Positions 1 through 15,885 of a DNA stretch of 64,000 nucleotides are shown one piece after another. The stretch lies in contig CAVNZM010000015.1 of assembly GCA_963693365.1 (NCBI GenBank), positions 2,852,001 to 2,916,000 of the forward strand, read 5' to 3'. The translations under genes were made by a program, and so were the position numbers. The notes beneath the pieces were generated by a model. That model saw nothing but the letters and a program-made list of their open reading frames with translations. It was not told the origin of the DNA and made no database searches. The stretch is from Amoebidium appalachense (Eukaryota; Ichthyosporea). How positions within the stretch are numbered: position 1 is the first letter of the stretch; each line of letters opens with the position of its first letter.

Positions 1-848
1 TTGGGGATGGGGGGGTGTGGGTGGGGGGAGGGAAGGGGGAAGGGGGGGGGGGGGGGGGGGGGGGAGGGGGGTGATTCCGGAGGGGGGATTATCCATGATT
101 GTAAGCCTGTACATGATTGTTTTTGACTGGTAGTACACTGCAGTGCTATTAGATTACGAAATGAACCAGATAGATGCCTGATGCACTATGAATATAATCG
201 TTGTGAGTTAAAAAAAGGTTGAGGGAGACTCAGAGGGCCACAACATGCTTTGATTTGTACATGGTTTACCAGTACAGAGGTGTGATGGAAGGCCGGCCCA
301 CAGTTCCCAGCACTGCTATGGCAAGCTCGTATGTATGCAACATCAAACTTGAAATGTGGCACGTCCAGCCCCGCACGCACGGTACGCGTTCACGTCCTTA
401 ACCAGCTGTGCATTCATTCCACCTCCGGATGCATTTATGTACATACTGTTGTGTATATCTTGAATGCTAGTGAAATTCACCCTAATAATATGAACATACC
501 CTAGTGATTTCTTTGCATTCATGTGATTTCTGACTGAAATTCTGAGGCCTTGAATTCGATGATATCATGTCGTTGTTTATTTATGTGATGTAGCACGTCC
601 GTACCGGTTGAGCCACGGCCATGACGACAGGGCGATTCCAGATAAAAAGACGAAAAAAGCGAGATAAGATATACATTATCATACAAAACTTTTATATTCA
701 TTTTCTTCTTCCACGGTCGTCAATTCGTTGCCCCCCTTCCGGAATTCTGAAAGAAAAGAAGTTAGGTACCACAAAGCTACGTACTTCACAGAAGTGCCGG
801 GAAAATCCCGGACAAAAGTAAACAGACCAATAACAACGCGACTTGTCT
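1..848. other. non-coding region with G-rich start and outer arm of an inverted duplication
   Basis: The first 75 bases are almost pure G. The rest is unique-looking AT-moderate sequence with no convincing exon. From about 355 the sequence reappears in inverted orientation near 8,190-8,245 (the block containing tccagccccgcacgcac), so this is the outer part of the inverted duplication that holds the two Cys-rich genes. The short open frames here lack splice signals or family resemblance. Confidence 0.6.
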
Positions 849-1062
849 TTGATTGGTCTACAAGGTGGTGCGACTACATCCAATCACTGTAATCCATAAA
901 CTTCAACCAATCATATTTGTTAACTTAAGAATACAGTTACCTTTTATGGTTTTGACGGATGCCAAAAAGTCAAACATGCATTCCGCAGGAGTATACAAGC
1001 AGTCCACACCATCAGCACCAAGCCAGAACAGTCGCATTAGTTTGAAGCGATTGAACCGGAAA
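849..1062 (+). promoter_or_regulatory. promoter of Cys-rich gene copy 1 (CCAAT-rich)
   Basis: The 210 bases before the ATG at 1063 carry three CCAAT-type boxes (gattgg at 850, ccaatc at 880 and 906). They align almost base for base with the promoter of the inverted copy (7723-7950). Where copy 2 has a clear tatataaa box, this copy reads tatacaag near 992, so its TATA element looks degraded. Activity is inferred from conservation between the two arms and from position; the transcription start is not visible. Confidence 0.5.
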
Positions 1063-1990
1063 ATGAAGACCGCGTTCGCTTCTCTCTTCGCCGTTGTTGC
1101 CGGCGTCAGTGCCGGCTACACCCCGTCTTTTATCACGTGCAAGGAATCCAACGTGCAGTGCCAGTACGGCTACGACCCCCATGTGACCCGCTGCAAGCCC
1201 TGGGTCGGCTCCGACTTTGCCTGCAGCAAGATTTGCTGTGCTGGCGCCCCCCATCCTCCTCCCCCCCCTCCCACCCCACCCTCTCCCCCCTCGTTCATCA
1301 CCTGCAAGGAGTCCAAGGTGGCCTGCAAGTACGGCTACAACCCCAAAGTGACGCGCTGCAAGCCCTGGGATGGCTCTGACTACGCCTGCAGCAAGCTCTG
1401 CTGTGCCCCACCCCCACCCCCACCCCCTTCGTTTGTGCGCTGCGACTCCAAGGAGGCCCACGCCACCTGCAGCGGATGCCCCCACGGCTACAAGGCCGAC
1501 CCCAAGGTTGGCGGCGTGATGCGCTGCAAGCTGTGGGCTGGCTCCACCCAGCACTGCAGCCCCCAGGTCTGCTGCAAGCCTCCTCGCCCCCCACCTCCCC
1601 CACCAAAGCCCCAGCCCCCACCGCACCCCAAGCCCCAGCCCCCCACCCCGCCGCCCAAGCCGTCGTCTCTGATTCCCTGCGACAGTGCCAAGGCCAATGT
1701 GGCCTGCAAGGACGGCTACAAGCACGACCCCAAGACGCACGGGGTCATGCGCTGCAAGCTGTGGGCCGGCTCCACCGTGCACTGCTCTGCCGCCACCTGC
1801 TGCGCTCCCCCCACCCCCACCCCCCAAGCCCTCCACCTACATCCGCTGTGACAAGGCCAGCCCTACCCCCATCTGCCCGTACGGCTTCAAGAAGGACCCC
1901 AAGGATGGCGGGGTGATGCGCTGCAAGACATGGCCCGGCTCTACCGTCGAGTGCAACGCCATCACCTGCTGCGCCCCCCAGCACTATTAA
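1063..1990 (+). CDS. secreted five-module Cys-rich / polyproline protein, copy 1 (one frameshift)
   Basis: The start at 1063 opens a signal peptide (MKTAFASLFAVVAGVSAG) followed directly by the first module. Five modules of about 35-45 residues follow. Each has six or more Cys with the pattern C..C..GY/GF..RCK.W.GS..C....CC. Modules 1-2 are short and alike; 3-5 share a GGVMRCK or GVMRCK core. The linkers are runs of Pro. The frame is broken in the module 4/5 linker near 1805-1825: the upstream frame ends at TGA 1849-1851, while module 5 continues in another frame to TAA 1988-1990. Against copy 2 the linker has one extra base in a C run. This may be a real truncation or a homopolymer error. 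AATAAA lies at 2278-2283. A cell-wall, theca or carbohydrate-binding role is a guess; the family was not recognised. Confidence 0.75.
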
Positions 1991-6793
<4,803 letters not shown>

Positions 6794-7722
6794 TTAATAG
6801 TGCTGGGGGGTGCAGCAGGTGATGGCATTGCACTCGACGGTAGAGCCGGGCCATGTCTTGCAGCGCATCACCCCGCCATCCTTGGGGTCCTTCTTGAAGC
6901 CGTACGGGCAGATGGGGGGAGGGCTGGCCTTGTCACAGCGGATGTAGGTGGAGGGCTTGGGGGGTGGGGGTGGGGGGGCGCAGCAGGTGGCGGCAGAGCA
7001 GTGCACGGTGGAGCCGGCCCACAGCTTGCAGCGCATGACCCCGTGCGTCTTGGGGTCGTGCTTATAGCCGTCCTTGCAGGCCACATTGGCCTTGGCGCTG
7101 TCGCAGGGAATCAGAGACGACGGCTTGGGCGGGGGCGTGGGGGGCTGGGGCTTGGGGTGGGGTGGGGGCTGGGGCTTGGGTGGGGGAGGTGGGGGGGGAG
7201 GAGGCTTGCAGCAGACCTGGGGGCTGCAGTGCTGGGTGGAGCCAGCCCACAGCTTGCAGCGCATCACGCCGCCAACCTTGGGGTCGGCCTTGTAGCCGTG
7301 GGGGCATCCGCTGCAGGTGGCGTGGGCCTCCTTGGAGTCGCAGCGCACAAACGAAGGGGGTGGGGGTGGGGGTGGAGCACAGCAGAGCTTGCTGCAGGCG
7401 TAGTCAGAGCCATCCCAGGGCTTGCAGCGTGTCACCTTGGGGTTGTAGCCGTACTTGCAGGCTACCTTGGACTCCTTGCAGGTGATAAAGGAGGGGGGGA
7501 TGGTGGGGGAGGAGGGGGGAGGGGGAGGGGGGCGCCAGCACAGCAGATCTTGCTGCAAGCAAAGTCGGAGCCGTCCCATGGCTTGCAGCGGGACACATGC
7601 ATATGGGGGTCGTAGCCATACTGGCACTTGACGTTGGAATCCTTGCACGTGATAAACGACGGGGTGTAGCCGGCACTAACGCCGGCAACAACGGCGAAGA
7701 GAGAAGCGACCGAGGTCTTCAT
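6794..7722 (-). CDS. secreted five-module Cys-rich / polyproline protein, copy 2 (one frameshift)
   Basis: This is an inverted near-identical copy of the gene at 1063-1990. It starts at 7722 with MKTSVASLFAVVAGVSAG and ends at TAA 6794-6796. It has the same five Cys modules and Pro linkers. Here the frame breaks in the module 1/2 linker (about 7500-7545): the start frame runs into a Pro-rich tail, while modules 2-5 are open in another frame. The module 4/5 linker that is broken in copy 1 is intact here. Each copy is thus damaged in a different poly(C) linker. A full reading frame exists only as a composite of the two, or the assembly miscounts homopolymers. Function is unknown beyond probable secretion. 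Confidence 0.75.
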
Positions 7723-7960
7723 TTTTCAGTTCAATCGCTTCAAACGAATGCGACTGTTCTGGTTTGGTGACGGCAGTGTGGACTGTTTATATACCGCAAG
7801 GGTTCCGGCTGTGGAATGCATGTTTGACTTTTCGGAATCTGTCAAAAGTTTTCACAACCGTAAAAGGTAACTGTATAAACAAAAATGATTGGTTGGAGTT
7901 TATGGATTACAGTGATTGGATGTAGTCGCACCACCTTGTAAACCAATCAAAGACGAAACA
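7723..7960 (-). promoter_or_regulatory. promoter of Cys-rich gene copy 2 (TATA + CCAAT)
   Basis: Read on the minus strand, a tatataaa box (7786-7793) lies 64 bases before the ATG at 7722. Upstream are CCAAT-type elements (attgg near 7890, 7916 and 7943). The same order occurs in copy 1, but its TATA position is mutated. This arm therefore looks like the better-preserved promoter. The assignment rests on motif and position only. Confidence 0.55.
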
Positions 7961-8776
7961 TGTTTTGATTGGCCCGTACTCCTTTGCGTGGGGTTCTCCC
8001 CGAGTCACAGACTGTGGCACGACCCGCTTTGTGGCCACAGTAGAAGAAAAAAGCGTTCGAAGTCCGAAAGCACATAATGCAGAAAAACTCATTAGGGGAT
8101 ACTTTATACCTTCGTTAGTGCTCTTTTATTAACATTTCAAGGTTAAAGGCAACAGTATTGTATGTACGTAGGGCATTCAAAGGCAGCATACGTGAACGCG
8201 TACGTGCCGTGCGTGCGGGAGCTGCGTGCGGGGCTGGACTTTCCGATGATGCACGTTTTGATGGAAGCGAGCTGTGATCGTCATGACCTCCCACCACACA
8301 CCCTGTACTACATAGTACTTGAGATAATAAAAAAAAAAAAATTGGGGGTCAATTCACAAGTATGCAGTATATGTATATTATTCTTTGTCGAATTCATTCG
8401 AAGTGGACGTTTGGCACTGCTGAGCTTTACTCACGTTTGATCATGACTCAACACAGGTTGTTCCGGTACTATACGCCATCAGGGCTGGTAATGTTAGCCC
8501 TGTACGTGCACAGCACCTTGTCATTTTACCTACACGCCAAGTCAAGCATCATCAAGCCGGTGGTCATTGATGCATTGCATTAAAACCTTCTCCCCCTTTC
8601 GAGCTCCCCCCTATTAGACCCCTCAACCATGCGGGGATCGACATCGATCTCGTCGGGGAAGGAATATTCGGGCCCCGGAGGTCTAGAAAAACATGTGTTA
8701 TCCATTCAAAGTGCCGGTAGAAATCATTTGAACGACCGCACAAGCTTTTGATCATTTTACCGTCATGGATACATAG

Positions 8777-8810
<34 letters not shown>

Positions 8811-8845
8811 TTCCCCCACAGCCGCCGGAGGAGGAGAAGAAGGAA

Positions 8846-8961
<116 letters not shown>

Positions 8962-9012
8962 GGTCAGATATAGTTGTTGGTGGGTTTAACTCCTTGACAC
9001 CAAGCCTCCGAC

Positions 9013-9043
<31 letters not shown>

Positions 9044-9240
9044 TATTTGCTTACATTATTGGGGAGGGAAGGGGAGGGGGTGAGGGGAGGGGCGGAAGGG
9101 GGTCTGGGAGGGGGGCTCAACGGGTGATGGGTCTCCCCCCTCTCCCATTCCTCCCCCCCCCCCCCCCCCCCCCCCCGAATTTTACTAGCTAGTGCCCCCC
9201 CCTCCCCCCTCCGCCCCCCCCCCCCAATCCAAAAATGCTA

Positions 9241-9287
<47 letters not shown>

Positions 9288-9599
9288 CACGGTTTGCAAG
9301 GTGAAAAGAAGGAATGTGTATGGCAGGGTGGTTACCATGGTGCTCGAAATGTGTATTCTTCTTGCTTGCCGACACAGCTTAAAAGTTTGCATTGTCACCA
9401 TAAATTCTCTTCCCGTCCGGCATCTGTGCAACAAATGGAGGGAAGGAGAGAGGGAGGGCAGGGGGAGAAGAGAGGGGAGATGGGGAAGGGGAAGAGGCAG
9501 GGGAAAATTTGAGAGACAGAGAGGGGGGGTGGGGGAAGGGAGAGGAAGAGAGAGACTGAGGGAGAGCGAGAGAGGGGCGGAGAGAGAGATTGAGACGGG

Positions 9600-9659
<60 letters not shown>

Positions 9660-10025
9660 GGGGGGGGAAGGGTCAATGCATGTGAGAGTGAGTGGGGAGA
9701 GAGAGAGAGGGGCGAAGGGAGGGACGGAGGGAGGAAGGGGGAGGGGGGGGAGGGAGGAGGGAGGGAGAGAGAGAGCGAGGGAGAGAGGAGAAAGGAGATA
9801 GGGGGAAGGGGGGGGGGGGGGGGGGGGGGGGGGGCTACAGTGACTGCACGCGACATTTATCTATGTCACAAGAGGCAGAGCACTCAAGAGTCTGTCTAAT
9901 CATACCCAAAACATTTTTTGTGATCGTCAAGTTATTCAGCTACAGTATGATATTGTTCTTTTTCTCCCCCGCAACTCGCTTATCAGCTTAAAGCTGGCAA
10001 CCAATTCGAATCAATACACGTTCGA

Positions 10026-10070
<45 letters not shown>

Positions 10071-10214
10071 ATGTGTGTGTGTGTGTGTCTGTATGTTCGT
10101 GTGTGTGTGTGTGTGAGGGTGTCACGGTGTGTGTGTGTCCCTGCCAATCGTTAACAATATTTTTGGTGAATGAACGTGACGAGTGGATTCAGATTCTTTC
10201 CATATATTCTTTTC

Positions 10215-10328
10215 TCAGTTGGTCTGACTTGACGTGTCGTTGCACAGAGACACCAGGCCTGCATATGTGGGGCTGTCGTGAAGACTGAACACCCGAAGGA
10301 ACAGCTCCTTGTTCTCTGTCGTCAGTCG
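10215..10328 (-). CDS. orphan exon-like block (terminal-exon candidate)
   Basis: On the minus strand a CA-rich tract ends in cacag at 10329-10333, followed by an open frame to TGA at 10215-10217. In the first frame it reads RLTTENKELFLRVFSLHDSP and on to a stop; in another frame it is also open. It could be an alternative last exon of the RRM gene upstream: phase 1 from that gene's exon at 12561-12723 stays open here too. It could also be a remnant of another gene. The composition is protein-like but no family was recognised. The better RRM terminal exon is at 11689-11786. Confidence 0.25.
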   Translation of the reverse strand, partial: RLTTENKELFLRVFSLHDSPTYAGLVSLCNDTSSQTN

Positions 10329-10339
10329 CTGTGTGTGTG

Positions 10340-10710
10340 TGTGTGTGTGTGTGTGTACGTATGCGTGTGGTGTGTGTGTGTGTGTGGAGGGGGGCATGCA
10401 CGTAAGTCGGTCGTGTGCTTGTGCTGTGTGTGTGCGTGTGTGTGTGTACGTATGCGTGTTGTGTGTGTGTGTGGAGGGGGGCATGCACGTAATTCGGTCG
10501 TGTGCTTGTGCTGTGTGTGTGCGTGTGTGTGTGTACGTATGCGTGTTGTGTGTGTGTGTGTGGAGGGGGGCATGCACGTAATTCGGTCGTGTGCTTGTGC
10601 TGTGTGTGTGCGTGTTGTGTGTGTGTGTGTGGAGGGGGGCATGCACGTAATTCGGTCGTGTGCTTGTGCTGTGTGTGTGCGTGTGTACGTATGCGTGTTG
10701 TGTGTGTGTG
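10340..10710. repeat. about 87-bp GT-rich tandem repeat, 4 copies
   Basis: The anchor gcatgcacgtaa (or gtaag) occurs at 10394, 10481, 10570 and 10640. Each copy sits in a unit of (TG)n, then a six-G stretch, then the anchor, then ttcggtcgtgtgcttgtgct. Spacing is 87, 89 and 70 bases, so the last interval is shortened by loss of a GT stretch. It ends in poly(G). Confidence 0.85.
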
Positions 10711-10960
10711 TGGTGGGGGGGGGGGGGGGGGGGGGGGGGGGGAGGGGAGGAAGGGAAGGTCTAGAAATGCACTACAGTGCACAAAATACACATCATGATA
10801 GACACCACAAAGTAATAAAAATTCTAAGCACACCGCAGAGCACACGTAGCAAGCATGCATCATAAGCAGGGACGGCTCCAAGTCATCAACGGTGTCCTCT
10901 CTCTCTTTTTTTTTTGTGTGTGTGTGTGTGTGTGTTTGTGTGTCAGGTGGGTGGGTGGGT

Positions 10961-10991
<31 letters not shown>

Positions 10992-11556
10992 AGGGATCGC
11001 CCTAGGCAGAGTATTGCAAGGGTCTATGCGACAAAGTGTTTTTCAGTTTCTGGTATTACTTCTCACAAAGTCATTTTGAGTTTCTGGATATTTCCTATTT
11101 ATTTCGATGATACTAAACAGAATGACCAGGAATCCGTTGTGAGTGGATATACTTCGGATACATTGTCTTCGGAAATCCGAGTCCTGGCTCAAAAACGACA
11201 TGTGTTTTGCAGCATATACCCACTAATCCACGTGCATCCCCGAAAGCTTCAAATCACTACCAAAAAAAAGTGAACAGTGCAAACGTAGCCGTTTGTGACG
11301 ACGAAACAAAAACGGAACACACTATATTCCACCCTACTCTCACTCTGCCAAGAGGGAAAATGTACAGGGAGAGAGAGTTCATAGAGGTGTAAAGAGGAAA
11401 AAGGGGGAGAAAGAAAGGACGAAAGGAGCATTCGGCAAAAACAACCTCGTAAAAATATTTATCAACAAGAAAAACATGTGACCCCCCCCCCCCCCCCCCC
11501 ACACACACCACCACCACTCTTTCCTTCCCCTTTCTCCCCCCCCCCCCCCCCCCCCC

Positions 11557-11602
<46 letters not shown>

Positions 11603-11688
11603 CCCCTGCCCCCATAATGGGATGTGTCATTTAAAAAGCCATGGTAAAAGAGGTTAGGAAATATTACTGCTTTTTTTTTTCTTCTGCC

Positions 11689-12839
11689 TCATTCCCTATT
11701 GTTCCTGGCCCCATCTCTCTGCTTCGGCGACCGGGGGCGACGGTTGTCTCGGGGCTGCTGACGCCTCTCCCCAGAGTTTGCAGTTGCTGTGTGTGTTTGT
11801 GTGTGTGTGCGTTGTGTTTATGTGTCAGAAAAGACCTTTTAAGAACAGTTGGACTCTTAGCACTTTTTTCTTCACCATTTTGCATTATTACCCCTCCCCT
11901 CCCCCCCTCTCCCGGGCTGGCACCTTCCCCCCCCCCCCCCCCCCCCAAAAAAAAAAACCCCCGCCATAAACAAAGCACACCCACACACACACCACACAAC
12001 AAGTACTCTTACATTCAATTTTTGTGTATAAGCATCCGCCCAACCAACAAGCCAAACAGCGGCACAAAAGGGCATACATTGTTGCCAGCCCGAGACAGCA
12101 TGTACACATGCGCACTGTTGCACTTAACCAAATATGGCGTCGTCACGTGACCACGAGCCAATGAAAACGGTCTAGTGCACTCACTTTTCCAGGGACCAAT
12201 TACCCCACCAACCAGAAATAGGGTTGGGGGAACTCAACGCCCTGGGACTCAACCACTCCCCCCCCCCCCCCCCCCCCCCCCTCCCAACACACACACACAC
12301 ACACACACGCACACACCCACAGGAGGGACATGTAGCCACCTGCATACAGCTCAACCTTTCTCCTCATTTCCCAATCCGCTTTCCCACTCATTCAAACTGC
12401 TCCCCCCCCCTCCCCCCCCCCCCCCCAAAAAAAAAGCGAAAAGTAAAACACAAAACCCCCCTCTGTCCCTCCTCCCCCTCTCTCCTGCCCTCCCCAATAC
12501 ACACACAAAACCCACACTCTGCCCCTGCACACACCCACACACACACACACAGCAACCCACCTGCCACCACGTATTCAAAGCCATCGGGTATGGTGTTGTG
12601 CAGTGCCTTCTCAGCTGCACGTGCCGCATCGTCCTCTTCAAACTCGGCAATGACGTAACCAAGGGGCCAGTTGCCTGTCCGGCCAACAAAAACCTTGTTC
12701 AAGGTGCCGTGCGGCTTGAGCAGCTGTGTTTTTTTTTGTGTACGTGTATGTGCATGTGTGTGTGTACGTGTGTGTAGGTGATTGTGATTGTGTGAATGTA
12801 CGTGTGTGTGTGTGTGATTGCGTGATTGCGTGTGTGTGT

Positions 12840-12870
<31 letters not shown>

Positions 12871-13008
12871 GGGGGGGGTAGAATGTGTTATAGAGGGCAA
12901 AGTACACATTCATGACGGACAACACTGTGCAGATTGCAAAGCCCATAAAAGAGTATGCATTCATAGGCAGAGCACATCCTCAGGGGGACCCATGTTATCT
13001 ACAGTATC

Positions 13009-13062
<54 letters not shown>

Positions 13063-13283
13063 TGTATGGGTTAAAGCATTGGAAATTTGACAACAAAAGC
13101 GTCACAAAATTGAGAAGTGTGCAGGCAGAAGACACTTGAACAGAGCCCACCATCAGGGCGGTTCCTATGCCTCCACAAAAGCATGGATTTCGACTTTTAA
13201 ACCTCTCGCGCGTGGTTCCCAACCCATACTTCGTTTCAACAGGGGAAGGGGGGGGGGGGGATGTCCGTGTGAGTTAGTGGGTA

Positions 13284-13339
<56 letters not shown>

Positions 13340-14999
13340 CGTATGAGCGAGTGGGTGGGTGGATAAGTGTGTGTGTGTGTGTGTGTGTGTAAGTGAGCGT
13401 GTGTGTCCGTGTGAGTGAGCGAGTGTGTGTGTATGAGTGTGTGCAGGTGTGTCTACAACCTCAAAGAGAGAGAGAGAAAGAGGGGGGGGGGGGGGGGGGG
13501 GAGCAAGAAAAAAAGTATATTGTCACAGAGACTTTTAGTTTGCGCGTATTCCTGTTGGTATTCTCTTGTGTGTTTGCACGTATTCTCGTGTGCATTTGCA
13601 CGTTAGTCGGGCTTCTCAATGTGTCGATAAGATCGTCGCATTGGCGACTTGTATGCTGTTGAGCCCCCATCGAGCCAAAAAAAAAAAAAATGGGGGGGGG
13701 GGGGGGGGGGGGAGGCGGTTGGAATGCGGAACACGGCACGCCGTCTGTGAAACAAAATTCACGATGAGAGGCACAATGGTGCAGGACACACACAAAAGGC
13801 AACCATGTAAGATTGCTTCATGAAGTGCGACCCATTTGAAGCATTCTTACAAGGGATGGACACACACAAAGGCAAACATGTAAGATTGCTTCATGAAGTG
13901 CGACCCATTTGAAGCATTCTTACAAGGGATGGACACACACAAAGGCAAACATGTAAGATTGCTTCATGAAGTGCGACCCATTTGAAGCATTCTTACAAGG
14001 GATGGACACACAAAAAGGCAAACATGTAAGATTGCTTCATGAAGTGCGACCCATTTGAAGCATTCTTACAAGGGATGGACACACAAAAAGGCAAACATGT
14101 AAGATTGCTTCATGAAGTGCGACCCATCTGAAGCATTCTTACAAGGGATGGACACACACAAAGGCAAACATGGAAGATTGCTTCATGAAGTGCGACCCAT
14201 CTGAAGCATTCTTACAAGGGATGGACACACACAAAGGTAAACATGGAAGATTGCTTCATGAAGTGCGACCCATCTGAAGCATTCTTACAAGGGATGGACA
14301 CACACAAAGGCAAACATGGAAGATTGCTTCATGAAGTGCGACCCATCTGAAGCATTCTTACAAGGGATGGACACACACAAAGGCAAACATGGAAGATTGC
14401 TTCATGAAGTGCGACCCATCTGAAGCATTCTTACAAGGGATGGACACACACAAAGGCAAACATGGAAGATTGCTTCATGAAGTGCGACCCATCTGAAGCA
14501 TTCTTACAAGGGACGGACACACACAAAGGCAAATATGTAAGATTGCTTCATGAAGTGCGACCCATCTGAAGCATTCTTACAAGGGATGGACACACACAAA
14601 GGCAAACATGTAAGATTGCTTCATGAAGTGCGACCCATCTGAAGCATTCTTACAAGGGATGGACACACACAAAGGTAAACATGGAAGATTGCTTCATGAA
14701 GTGCGACCCATCTGAAGCATTCTTACAAGGGATGGACACACACAAAGGCAAACATGCAAGATTGCTTCATGAAGTGCAACCCATCAAGCATTCTTACAAG
14801 GGATGGACACACACAAAGGCAAACATGTAAGATTGCTTCATGAAGTTCGACCCATCTGAAGCATTCTTGCAAGGGATGGACACACGAGCAGAGCCCACAG
14901 CACACATCAGAGTATCCATAACCGGAGGGGGGGGGGTTCGCATGCTTCCACAAAAGAATGGGCGGTGTGTGTGTGTGTGTCTATGTGTGTGTGTGGTAA

Positions 15000-15032
<33 letters not shown>

Positions 15033-15162
15033 ATAATCAACCTCATTGAATTTGTTCTCCACATCTGCATATTTGGTCACAAAGGGGTCGGTGTCCTGAG
15101 GAGTCAGGTAGATCTGCAACAAAACACGAATGAGTCAGTGAGTGAGTGAGTGAGCGAGTGAA

Positions 15163-15197
<35 letters not shown>

Positions 15198-15841
15198 TTT
15201 GCGTGCGTGTGTGTGCGTGTTGGGCAGGTGCTTGTGCGAGCACGTGTGTGCGTGTGTACATGTAGCAGCATGCCCTGTGTGCATGACCAACCACACACAC
15301 ATAAGGGATACTTGTTCAAATGCGTTCATCTGCTACGGGGCTAAATCGGTGCTACACAGTGCGCGTGTTAACAAGGGCAGGCGTGTGTGTGTGCGCGCAA
15401 GGGGGGAGGGGTAGGGGGGGGGGGGGGGGGGGGGGGGGAAGGGGGGAAGGAGAGGGGAGAGGGGGAAGGGCGAGGTACAAACGTTGTGTGTGTGTGTGTG
15501 TGTGTGTTTTGGATGAAAAGATGGGGGAGGGGGGGAGGGTGTTGGGGTTTAAATGCGTCATAAAGTACGAAGTACACAAGAACAACGGATAGCACGATGC
15601 AGAATGCAAAACATACATAAAGAGTATGCATAATAAGCAGAGCCCATTCTCAGGTGGGGCCCACGTCATCCACAGTACCCGAGTTTCGATCCATTCACCT
15701 CGTTAACGAAACCCAACTCAAATACTGTTTCACTTGAACATGGGTGGGTCACCCGTCTTGATCAGAGACGAGCAGGGTTACTTATGCAGGCAAGGGCAGT
15801 GGGAAAAGCCGGGGGTTAAAGTTTGGGGGGAGGGCGAGGGT

Positions 15842-15885
<44 letters not shown>

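Noticed and set aside
13790-14890. CRISPR-like array
   Set aside because: The 73-bp units are contiguous with no unique spacers, and the setting is a spliceosomal intron of a eukaryotic gene; it is a minisatellite.
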